Assembly: GCA_017515425.1 (NCBI GenBank)
Contig: JAFWFU010000042.1
Location: 1-35,008, forward strand
Source: Mogibacterium sp.
GTDB lineage: Bacteria > Bacillota > Clostridia > Peptostreptococcales > Anaerovoracaceae
DNA length: 35,008 nucleotides
Direction of reading: 5' to 3'
The notes beneath the pieces are model-generated. The model did not search any database. It saw only the letters and a program-made list of their open reading frames with translations, and was not told where the DNA came from. Positions 1 through 7,100 of the stretch are shown here, in pieces. Made by a program: the position numbers and the translations under genes. Numbering within the stretch: position 1 is the first letter of the stretch; every line of letters begins with the position of its first letter.

Positions 1-19
1 CATGTTTGAATCCTCCTTT
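1..19 (-). CDS. Start of a gene running off the left edge (start codon and RBS only)
   Basis: On the minus strand an AAAGGAGG Shine-Dalgarno sequence (positions 12-19) lies 8 nt upstream of an ATG at positions 1-3. This is ideal spacing, so a minus-strand gene very probably starts here and continues outside the window. Only the start codon is visible, so nothing can be said about the product. Confidence 0.5.
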
Positions 20-95
20 GTTACAAGATGCGGTTGGTAGCCACATCAATAGTAGCATTGGAGGTTTTCTTCTTGAAGCTAAAGCTTTCCACTCT

Positions 96-118
96 CACCG
101 GCAGAGCCGGTGGTTTTT
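96..118 (+). terminator. Intrinsic terminator, plus orientation
   Basis: A 7-bp GC-rich stem (CACCGGC at 96-102, GCCGGTG at 106-112) with a 3-nt loop is followed by TTTTT at 114-118. The T run lies on the plus-strand side, so it would stop rightward transcription. No plus-strand gene is visible upstream of it in the window. Confidence 0.55.
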
Positions 119-134
119 GTCACGCTGAAGCTAC

Positions 135-169
135 AATAAAACGGGGATGTTCGCAAAAGCCACATCCCC
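135..169 (-). terminator. Terminator of the XRE regulator gene at 226-1158
   Basis: An 8-bp stem GGGGATGT/ACATCCCC (143-150 and 162-169) with an 11-nt loop is followed, on the minus strand, by GTTTTATT (135-142). It sits about 55 bp downstream of the stop codon of the minus-strand regulator gene, as expected for its intrinsic terminator. Confidence 0.6.
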
Positions 170-225
170 TCAAGTCAAAAATATAGCATTATTAAGCCGG
201 TTGATTCAACTGAATGTAAACGTTA

Positions 226-1158
226 TTAATCCGCCCCAAACTTTACGGTGAACAGGAAGGCATATGGTATTTTTGCTTCCTTTATTGATGCAACTGTGTG
301 CTCGTAGGTTTCACTGCATCCCGGATAACTTAAGTCGGCCTCATCGTCAAGGCTGACATAATATACGCCTATTGGTATTTCTTTTCCATCTTTGACTTTG
401 ACACCATCGTTCGGCAATCCTCCTCCGGCAACCGAGTCAACGAACTCATCCTCGTGCGGTCTTTCTTCCAGTTCCGAGAGGATATCTATTTCAGTGCTTA
501 GGCTTGAAAATTCACTACTCAGCGCAAGCCTCACCGAAGAATTATTATGATCCGGAACCAGAGTTATGAGCCCCTCTCCGGGTTCTCCTTCCGTCATATG
601 TCGTAAATCGCCGTAGTCGGTTTCAATCTCTTTTCCGTCTACAAACTTATGAATGCCGATCTCAGCATATGTATATTTATCATCGACTTTATACTCATAG
701 ATGATGGGAAAACCATCTGTCAAAGATTTGGTCACCACCGACACTCTGGTGTTTGAAGCGTAAGGTTTCACGTAATTCGTAGCGAAAAAGCCCTCACTGC
801 TCATAAACCAAAAGAGCAGGCATCCAAGCACAACTGCAATCAAACTCACAAGCAAGACTATCTTTTTTAACCTGCCGCTTCTTTTGCTGCCATCCTGTGC
901 AACGCCGAGCAGGTTTTTCTCTGAGCGCTCAACTACATCTACAAGCTCAATGTCTTCACCTGCGAAGAATTCATTAAGGCTAATTCCAAGCAGCTCGCAT
1001 AGTTCTGTATAAACAGATACGTCGGGCAGGCAAAGGCCTCTCTCCCATTTCGACACAGCCTTTCTTGATTTGCCGACCTTCTCCGCTAATTGCTCTTGAG
1101 TGAGTTCTTTTTCTTTTCTCTTCTCTGCAATGTATCGTCCTATTTTTACTTGATCCAT
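226..1158 (-). CDS. Membrane-anchored XRE-family (HTH_3) transcriptional regulator
   Basis: This 310-aa protein has three parts. Residues about 1-62 are an XRE/Cro helix-turn-helix (EKELTQEQLAEKVGKSRKAV, then SKWERG), which binds DNA. A basic segment then precedes one hydrophobic helix at about 98-118 (KKIVLLVSLIAVVLGCLLFW). About 190 residues follow that would lie outside the membrane, rich in acidic and beta-type sequence, with no domain I recognise. The layout of cytoplasmic HTH, single membrane span and external domain suggests a one-component sensor-regulator that responds to an envelope or extracellular signal; this is inference. The start is supported by AGGAG four bases upstream of the ATG. 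A terminator-like hairpin follows the gene. No obvious target gene is adjacent within the window, though a minus-strand gene starts just downstream at the left edge. Confidence 0.82.
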   Translation of the reverse strand: MDQVKIGRYIAEKRKEKELTQEQLAEKVGKSRKAVSKWERGLCLPDVSVYTELCELLGISLNEFFAGEDIELVDVVERSEKNLLGVAQDGSKRSGRLKKIVLLVSLIAVVLGCLLFWFMSSEGFFATNYVKPYASNTRVSVVTKSLTDGFPIIYEYKVDDKYTYAEIGIHKFVDGKEIETDYGDLRHMTEGEPGEGLITLVPDHNNSSVRLALSSEFSSLSTEIDILSELEERPHEDEFVDSVAGGGLPNDGVKVKDGKEIPIGVYYVSLDDEADLSYPGCSETYEHTVASIKEAKIPYAFLFTVKFGAD

Positions 1159-1283
1159 GTCACTCCTCGTCTCTATTGAAGTTTATGACTAGAACATACG
1201 ATAATTCTTCTAAACAGTACAGCCCCCAGAGGTAGCATTTGCGAAAAATATTGCCTCATGACACTAGAGTGGATCAATTATTG

Positions 1284-1586
1284 CTAAATCCCATGTCGCT
1301 GCTTGACTCGTATAATGATACCATAGCAAATAAAAAAGTCACCTGCGATTATGTCCTGCAGCCGACCTTCATCACTCCTTATACCTCTGTTGAGTGGTAG
1401 CCCCATCATCTTGCCTTCCTCATTACAGATGATGGCTACCTCATCCTCCAACGGCATATACTCCTGTATAAGACCGCCTACTACCTCCCGCATGGCTTCG
1501 AGCTTATCTTCTATCTCGATCACCTCCGCTCGCTCGTCCACCCTGCAGACAATCACACGGATCTTATCTCTTTCATTTTCCGTCAT
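1284..1586 (-). CDS. DUF3846 domain protein
   Basis: This 100-aa acidic protein has the DUF3846 pattern: an N-terminal RVIVCRVDERAEVIEI strand region, EAMREVVGGLIQ, then DEVAIICNEEGKMMGLPLNR near the middle. DUF3846 proteins are typically carried by plasmids, conjugative elements and phages of Firmicutes and have no established biochemical function. A GAGGTAGGAC stretch just upstream of the ATG can serve as ribosome binding site. The gene lies between the XRE regulator and the CPBP gene, and a strong terminator immediately upstream (1611-1639) separates it from the CPBP transcript, so it probably has its own promoter. It supports the view that this end of the window is mobile-element derived. 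Confidence in the family is good; the role is unknown. Confidence 0.78.
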   Translation of the reverse strand: MTENERDKIRVIVCRVDERAEVIEIEDKLEAMREVVGGLIQEYMPLEDEVAIICNEEGKMMGLPLNRGIRSDEGRLQDIIAGDFFICYGIIIRVKQRHGI

Positions 1587-1610
1587 AGTCCTACCTCACT
1601 TTCTTGCAAT

Positions 1611-1639
1611 ATAAAAAGCTCCGGCCGTCCTGCCGAAGC
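1611..1639 (-). terminator. Rho-independent terminator of the CPBP protease gene
   Basis: On the minus strand GCTTCGGC pairs with GCCGGAGC (8 bp with one G-U pair, 6-nt loop; plus positions 1618-1625 and 1632-1639) and is followed directly by TTTTTAT (1611-1617). It lies about 45 bp after the stop codon of the gene at 1683-2480. Confidence 0.8.
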
Positions 1640-1682
1640 CCATGTAGTTATCCCTACAAATGAGAATTTATGTCTTAGACAA

Positions 1683-2480
1683 TTATTTCCCATCCTGTAT
1701 CTTTCTTTTTCTAAACCTGATATAAAAAACTATCATCAGCACAACATTTAGAATGAGCGTCACAATACTCGCTTCTATTTTATAATCTCCGCCAGATAAA
1801 ACTGTATTTGAAGAAGCTGTCATTGTAAGGATGTGAGGATAATCATCTGCAAGACTCGCGCCTCCAAGAAATAGCGATCCTATTATATTCCATATTGCAT
1901 GAGCCATAATTGGAGCAATCAATGTTCTCTCAGATTCATATAATGCCGTAGTAAATAAGCACATCGTAATCACATTGATTACCGGTATAATCCCCGCCTC
2001 AAATGCTCCTCCATGCATAAAGGTAAACAACGCTGTGGTCACTATTACCGCTGCAGGACGATTGTATTTTTGCTTTAGCAGTTGATAAATATATCCTCTT
2101 ACCAGAAGTTCCTGCATAACTACGTTAATGAATGCCGAGATAATCCAGAGCCAAAGCATTGAAACATTGTTTTTCTCGACAATGGTCAGTTGCTTTGATA
2201 GTAGTAGAACACCTGAAGCAATTCCAATCCAGCATGATCCGACCACACTTCCGATCAAAGTTCCTTTTCCAATATTATCTTTTATCGGTATATTGATATT
2301 TTTCTTCTCAATAAGCAGAAACACGATAGTAAAAACAATAATTACAGCAAAAGGAATTAGTTCTGCGAAAAATCTCCACACTGCGGGATTGTCAACCGGA
2401 ATGTCTATTATGCCCGAAAGAACAGCCCAGCCTACAAAAAATATCAGTATCTTCAATATAGTCAAAAATAGCCTCTTCAA
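1683..2480 (-). CDS. CPBP (Abi/CAAX) family intramembrane protein, first motif degenerate
   Basis: This 265-aa, strongly hydrophobic protein has about seven or eight membrane helices and the conserved block of the CPBP/Rce1-like glutamic protease family. The motifs are QELLVR at residues 123-128 (family consensus EExxxR), FTFMH at 152-156 (FxxxH) and HAIWN at 194-198 (HxxxN). The first glutamate of motif 1, thought to activate water in Rce1-type enzymes, is a glutamine here, so catalysis may be altered or lost. Family members act in prenyl-protein processing, bacteriocin self-immunity or phage-related functions; none can be assigned. The start is a TTG with AGGAG about 10 nt upstream; no better in-frame ATG was found. 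The gene is monocistronic by appearance, with a terminator downstream and an unusual palindrome-rich leader upstream. Confidence 0.8.
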   Translation of the reverse strand: MKRLFLTILKILIFFVGWAVLSGIIDIPVDNPAVWRFFAELIPFAVIIVFTIVFLLIEKKNINIPIKDNIGKGTLIGSVVGSCWIGIASGVLLLSKQLTIVEKNNVSMLWLWIISAFINVVMQELLVRGYIYQLLKQKYNRPAAVIVTTALFTFMHGGAFEAGIIPVINVITMCLFTTALYESERTLIAPIMAHAIWNIIGSLFLGGASLADDYPHILTMTASSNTVLSGGDYKIEASIVTLILNVVLMIVFYIRFRKRKIQDGK

Positions 2481-2752
2481 TAATCTGGTTCTCCTACATA
2501 AATCACTGTTGGGAATGACCCATTCCCAAGGGTTTTATAACTCGTTACTATTTGTTGTGTCATCATCCGCAAACCCTTGTAAATGTTAAATTTGCAGATG
2601 TTTTACTTTCCCTTATGATTTCCCTTGTGTTATATCATCCCATAGTGCTTTATAAGTACTGATAAGGGAAAAAACAAGGGAAAGATTATGAGATAACACA
2701 ATACAAAATATTATGGGCAATCGGACTGTTGAAATGATTTTTATATTATTAT
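2481..2752. other. Palindrome-rich intergenic stretch without a gene
   Basis: No coding region is supported here. It contains a perfect 9-bp hairpin with a 3-nt loop (TTGGGAATG at 2509-2517, CATTCCCAA at 2521-2529). It also has a 9-bp inverted pair CAAGGGTTT / AAACCCTTG (2527-2535 and 2571-2579). Finally it has two TTTCCCTT-type half-sites (2607-2616, 2619-2628) facing two AAGGGAAA half-sites (2662-2671, 2674-2683). Such clustered half-sites suggest a protein-binding or recombination region, but no integrase is nearby. Confidence 0.5.
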
Positions 2753-4377
2753 TTATTCCGTCATAAACCCTATTTTTAATACTGAACATTGTTCGCCAAA
2801 TATATTTTGCACACGCTTTTCTTCGATATCCTTCTTAACAGAAATCCCATGTTTTTTAGCAATAATACTAATATAATCTAATATCGTGTATCCTCCTTGT
2901 ATACTGTTTTCTTCTAACGATAGAAACGAACTATTTTCTACAGGAATAAACATCCATTCCCCTTCTTTAGTGCACTTATAATACCGTTCAATACCAACAT
3001 AGTTATCAACTCTTGGCGTGTTAGATATGGTACTCACCGTAAAAATAATTCGTTCTTCAGTGTTATTCAATGTTTGTATTAACTCTTCTAAACTTATGTA
3101 TTCAGGAGCATCCTTTCCGTTTCTGTAACACAAAATCACAACTATACCTGAAATGTCAATCTTATATGGACTAATAGCATAGGGCAGATAAACACGATCC
3201 GTAAAATCAATTTTACTTTCAGAAATCTTAAGTAGTTGATTTTGAGCCCAATCATGCATTTCAAAAATATTATATACAGTATTTCTTCTAGCTGTTTCCG
3301 GATCCGAAATAAGGCATCCAATATATCCTCCAACATCAAACGGCTTATTAAATGTAGTTAATCCGCCAACCGTTTCTACCCCAAGGTAGCTTGTCTTCAT
3401 TTGCCAAAGAGTATTTAACGCAAGGATTCCCTTAAATATCCCATCAATATATACTCTCTCTAATCGCATATAATTATTGTCTATATATTTGTTATAGATG
3501 TCTGTTTTGCGATAATCTGCATAAGAAATGGTTCTTAACCAGTCTGCTATTTCTTGTGTTTTTTCTTGGATCAAATGTATATTTTTATGTACTCTTCTAT
3601 ATTCTGTGCTCATATCTGAATAGTAAACATCTACATCTAACCCTGCAACCAGATTTGCGACCACAGCATAATAAGGGACTTCAAACGGCTCTTCTCTATT
3701 AGCATTCGGCTTAATCAGCTTTGTTGATTCCCATTTCTCCAAATCTTCATCTAATAAGAACATAACTTTTGTAGAATACTCTGTACTTTTACTGATGATA
3801 TTATTAACAATTGGGCGCAAACATAATCCGTTGTTAAATTTGAGCTGTATGGCAGTATCTAGCCCCTTATTATACTTTCTTGTCTCTATAATAACTTCTT
3901 TAGCAACCATGAATACAGAGTAAAAGCCGATTCCAAACTCACCGATTGATTTAAAACCAGAGGAATTTAATCCAGGAAATTCAGATTTCATCAAGTCCGA
4001 TTTCCAAAAGCTTTTGCCAAAGTTCAAAAGACATTCCTTAACCGTGGTTAAAGACATTCCTATTCCATTATCAATAATTTCTACCCATGTAGTTCCATCC
4101 TGATCTTTACTTATGACTACAATTATTTTACCTTCTATACCATTCTCATGTTTTTGCCTTGCCACAATAGCATCACGAGCATTTTGTATTAATTCCCTAA
4201 GTACTATTTCAAACTTATTCTCTTTTCCGTATAGCTTTTCTCCACCAATTGTCTTAATCAAATGCTCGACATCACCAATATGTACTTCAGTATCAGATGG
4301 TTTCCATCCCTTTGTTTTTCAATGAAGACTCCATCCCAACATTCAGTACACTCAAATTCGCCTATTTTAATCAACAT
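2753..4377 (-). CDS. Hsp90-like GHKL ATPase protein, frame break near the 5' end
   Basis: The main frame encodes about 502 residues from a TTG at 4259-4261. It shows a Bergerat-fold ATP site like that of HtpG/Hsp90: N-box ELIQNARDA (residues 23-31), DNGIGM (64-69) and GEFGIGFYSVF (107-117). The C-terminal 300 residues do not resemble HtpG, and I do not recognise them. The frame stays open upstream of the TTG and encodes KGWKPSDTEVHIGDVEHL before a TGA at 4319-4321. A second frame begins with ATG at 4375-4377, 18 bp after the preceding gene, and encodes MLIKIGEFECTECWDGVFIEK with a CxxC pair. The two frames join exactly by a -1 shift on AAAAA (4315-4319). The gene is therefore a frameshifted pseudogene, a slippage product, or carries a sequencing error. 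It is co-oriented with, and probably co-transcribed with, the AlbA_2 gene. Confidence 0.75.
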
Positions 4378-4395
4378 GTTTAATCCACATCCCTA

Positions 4396-5766
4396 CTATT
4401 TCACAAGCCATGAACCTTTCTTCTTAGATCCGATTCTTTCTATCACACCCTCGTCCAGCAATTCCTTCATCAACATTTGCACTGTTCTTCTGGACTTATC
4501 CATCATTTCTGACAACTCAACCTGCGTTAATGACGGATTTTCTTTAAGGAGCAGCAATATATATTCACGGTCTGTCATCTGTCTTTTCTGCGCTTTATTT
4601 TGCGCTTTATTTTGCGCTTTATCATAAGCATAGTTCAGATTCCAAAGCGTAAGGAAAAAATTATAACCATCCGTATAAAACACTGGCTTTAGTTCTTCCT
4701 TATATCGTTCCTCTGCCTCATATGCGTCAAGAATTTTCTTAAATCCACTGCCCCTTCGCTCCATAAGACGCATTCTCCCAAAAACATCCGCAAGAATCGG
4801 ATTTCGCAATTTTGACGGTACATGTCTTATATCCAGCAACTGGACCTCTGAACCATCAAACATTCCTCCGGGATTAGTGATGACAATCCTATCATCATAA
4901 ATATCTACCTGGCTGTGAGCTCCTGTCTGAAGATAACTTCTGTGGATAAGAGCATTAACCAATCCCTCTTCTAAAGCTCTTTCCGGATAGTCAGGTAACT
5001 CCACACGTTTATCATTGTCTTTGCGCCATCCTTTTTTTGTATTATTTTTAATAAAGGACATAGTACTGTCATAAAGCTCTATAAGTCCACCTGTATATTC
5101 AGCATCATCAAGTGCGTCCTGTGTAGAATTGGCTTTTTCAAGACCATTCCACCTTGTGCAAAAAATTCTTGAATGATGAATATTCCACTGATCCGCGAAC
5201 AGAATCCCTGCATTAGTCATTTGTCCGTCTTCTTGCATAAGCTTAAAGCTTACAAGGTCATCATCAAGTGCCAATGAAAGACGCGTTGCTTTCAGGTATC
5301 TTTTCCTAAGTGACTCAAATGTAAGCTTCTCTCTTGGAATATCAGATGTCATTTCATCATATGATGTTCCCGTACTTTTTATAATGAATTCAGTAAGTTC
5401 AAACCCGGTAATCTCTTTTTTTACACTTCCGGTTCGGTAATAATATCTACCGTGCAGATTTAACGGAAGCTTTGATTTCTTTACTTCGATTTGAATATAC
5501 TTCTTTTTATCTTTCGTTCTAAGGTTAACATCACATGTCATACCAAAGGCCGCAGTAATCTTGTTGGGAATATCCTCCAACAACTTTTTTACAATCTTTT
5601 CTTCTAATCCAAGGACGTTACCATTGTCATCAATACCAATATAAAGAGTTCCACCCTGTGCATTGGCATAACCACAGATCCATTCGAGATATTTATCCTG
5701 CCATGACTCTTTCCACTCGACAACCTGACTTTCATTTTCATCTATGATAAGGTCTATTTCTCGCAT
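4396..5766 (-). CDS. AlbA_2 / HATPase_c_4 / winged-helix regulator-type protein
   Basis: This 456-aa protein has three parts. Residues about 8-125 form a Schlafen-type AlbA_2 domain (EWKESWQDKYLEWICGYANA, then GGTLYIGIDDNGNVLGLE, and YYYRTGSVKKE). Residues about 265-365 form an HATPase_c_4-type region (EEGLVNALIHRSY, DDRIVITNPGGM, RRGSGFKKI). The last 60 residues form a winged helix (LTQVELSEMMDKSRRTVQML). Proteins of this design are usually annotated as putative transcriptional regulators or RNA-binding proteins; the exact role is not established. A linker just before the winged helix holds the repeat AQNKAQNKAQK. The start ATG has GAGGTG eight bases upstream. The promoter is overlaid by a palindrome, so autoregulation by the C-terminal HTH is likely (inference). 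It is the first gene of an operon with the Hsp90-like ATPase 18 bp downstream. Confidence 0.85.
   Translation of the reverse strand: MREIDLIIDENESQVVEWKESWQDKYLEWICGYANAQGGTLYIGIDDNGNVLGLEEKIVKKLLEDIPNKITAAFGMTCDVNLRTKDKKKYIQIEVKKSKLPLNLHGRYYYRTGSVKKEITGFELTEFIIKSTGTSYDEMTSDIPREKLTFESLRKRYLKATRLSLALDDDLVSFKLMQEDGQMTNAGILFADQWNIHHSRIFCTRWNGLEKANSTQDALDDAEYTGGLIELYDSTMSFIKNNTKKGWRKDNDKRVELPDYPERALEEGLVNALIHRSYLQTGAHSQVDIYDDRIVITNPGGMFDGSEVQLLDIRHVPSKLRNPILADVFGRMRLMERRGSGFKKILDAYEAEERYKEELKPVFYTDGYNFFLTLWNLNYAYDKAQNKAQNKAQKRQMTDREYILLLLKENPSLTQVELSEMMDKSRRTVQMLMKELLDEGVIERIGSKKKGSWLVK
4589..4622. repeat. Three tandem 12-bp repeats inside the AlbA_2 gene
   Basis: TGCGCTTTAT occurs at 4589-4598, 4601-4610 and 4613-4622, exactly 12 bp apart. 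The repeat encodes the reiterated AQNK segment of the protein. The same TGCGCTTTA core occurs in the promoter palindrome of this gene about 1.2 kb upstream. Confidence 0.9.
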
Positions 5767-5796
5767 AATCGCACCTCATTTTCAAACTATTTTATA

Positions 5797-5825
5797 ATAT
5801 TATCATTTTTGCGCTTTAAAATCAA
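5797..5825 (-). promoter_or_regulatory. Sigma-A-type promoter of the AlbA_2/ATPase operon
   Basis: Reading the minus strand, TTGATT (5820-5825) and TAATAT (5797-5802) are separated by exactly 17 bp. They lie about 30 bp upstream of the ATG with its GAGGTG ribosome binding site. The -35 box falls inside the spacer of the TGCGCTTTA palindrome, so a protein bound there would block RNA polymerase. Confidence 0.6.
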
Positions 5826-5864
5826 TTCTAAAGCGCAAGAAAAATCGTTATATGCGCTTTAAAA
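5809..5864. promoter_or_regulatory. Operator-like palindrome plus a third half-site
   Basis: TTGCGCTTTA (5809-5818) and TAAAGCGCAA (5829-5838) are perfect 10-bp inverted arms separated by 10 bp. A third copy, TGCGCTTTAAAA, lies at 5853-5864. The inverted arms overlap the promoter core of the adjacent gene. The likely ligand is the winged-helix domain encoded by that gene; this is inference from position. Confidence 0.65.
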
Positions 5865-5920
5865 CATTTTTCATCTCAAACAAAAAGTATTGTCACTAAA
5901 ATCATAGTAACCATTCGGCT

Positions 5921-6964
5921 TTATCGGGTTATATCTTTCTTCTTTTGCACCGGTGTTCTTTCTTCGTTCTGCCGCCTTGCTTCCTCCTGTGCTTCAGCAA
6001 GTTTTGCCCTGAGTGATACCCTTGTCTGTTCCGCATGTCCTGCGATCTTTCTTCCTATTTTCTTAGCCTTTTCGATTACCGATGTCAGCTTCTTCATCAC
6101 TTTCTTTAGTGCCGGAAGAGTCTTTTCCGTATTGGGAATCTCCACATATACCTTCCCGTTGCTTGATCTGACCGGATGTTCCAGTGCTTTTTCAAAACCG
6201 ATTATACTGTCATATTCATTTTTATCTGCCCCCAGGTCTTTCAATCCGTCCTTAAGCTCTTTCAATGCCGGGAGTTCTTTTTTCTCTAATTCCTCAAGCC
6301 ATTTTTCCGTATCTTCTTCCGCGATCAGCTTTGCTTCCTGTATATTGATAATCTCGTTTTGTACCTGCTGTACCTGCTCATTCGCATCAATCACCGATCG
6401 ATTTGCTGCTTCCTTTATCTCTTCTGCATGCTTTGCGATATCTATCGCTTCCTCAAAGGCGCTCTTGGCTTTTAATTCCGCTATGGTACGGTTTCCGCCG
6501 ATAGTTGTACCGTTAAGTACTGGGAACAGTCCCTTTTGAGAGTGCTGATCCATGTATTCCTGTAGTACCCTGTGGAACACATTCATCTCAGTCATATTCA
6601 TAAGTTCTTTGGCACAAACCTTAACCCTTGGTTCCTTGTCGGGATGCTTTTCGTTCCACTTTTTATCATCTACTATGGGAATGAAGAGTAAGTGCATATG
6701 TGGAGTAGTCTCGTCCATATGTACATATGCCGATATCACGTTCTTTTCCCCATATCTTTCTGATAAGAACTTGTAAGATAATTCAAAGAACTGTTTTATC
6801 TGTTCGTCCGTATAATATATCTCTTTTAACCTCGGTACCGTTTCTGTTGTAATCGTTCCATCCTTGTGATGAACTTCCTTTTCTTCATAGATGATATTCC
6901 CTTTTTCATCCTCCATTGGAGCATATGTAGGGAGTGTTACACACCAGCTTCCATTTAAGTTCAT
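5921..6964 (-). CDS. MobV-type relaxase (Pre/Mob), lacking its N-terminal part
   Basis: This 347-aa protein carries the MobV/Pre active-site block HMDETTPHMH at residues 82-91. This is the metal-binding HxDExxPHxH motif of plasmid recombination/mobilisation enzymes that nick oriT. A long charged coiled-coil follows (about 165-240), with a basic C-terminus. Full-length MobV relaxases start with about 60-80 further residues that include the first conserved motif and nicking-domain strands. Here a TAA stop lies immediately upstream of the ATG, and no matching N-terminal sequence appears in the other frames of the preceding 135 bp. The gene therefore looks 5'-truncated and probably cannot nick DNA on its own. 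It lies between the ATPase operon and the primase-like gene, which marks this stretch as remains of a mobilisable element. Confidence 0.75.
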   Translation of the reverse strand: MNLNGSWCVTLPTYAPMEDEKGNIIYEEKEVHHKDGTITTETVPRLKEIYYTDEQIKQFFELSYKFLSERYGEKNVISAYVHMDETTPHMHLLFIPIVDDKKWNEKHPDKEPRVKVCAKELMNMTEMNVFHRVLQEYMDQHSQKGLFPVLNGTTIGGNRTIAELKAKSAFEEAIDIAKHAEEIKEAANRSVIDANEQVQQVQNEIINIQEAKLIAEEDTEKWLEELEKKELPALKELKDGLKDLGADKNEYDSIIGFEKALEHPVRSSNGKVYVEIPNTEKTLPALKKVMKKLTSVIEKAKKIGRKIAGHAEQTRVSLRAKLAEAQEEARRQNEERTPVQKKKDITR

Positions 6965-7060
6965 TTAAGCTCGTAGCTGTATCTTATAGTTGTCGATAAC
7001 AAAGACAATTTTTCTTCATAAACAACCTTCACAATAACCTTCAACGAACCTATGGCAATT

Positions 7061-7082
7061 GGCCCTGCGTAACAGGAGGGCC
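7061..7082. other. Short GC-rich hairpin between primase-like gene and relaxase
   Basis: GGCCCT (7061-7066) and AGGGCC (7077-7082) form a 6-bp stem with a 10-nt loop just downstream of the primase-like gene on the minus strand. No T run follows in either direction, so it is at best a weak terminator or an RNA-processing structure. Confidence 0.35.
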
Positions 7083-7100
7083 TTTGTCATAGGCACGCCA

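Noticed and set aside
4589-4622. The three TGCGCTTTAT repeats as a CRISPR array
   Set aside because: The unit is only 12 bp with no real spacers, it lies inside a coding frame, and no cas gene is present.
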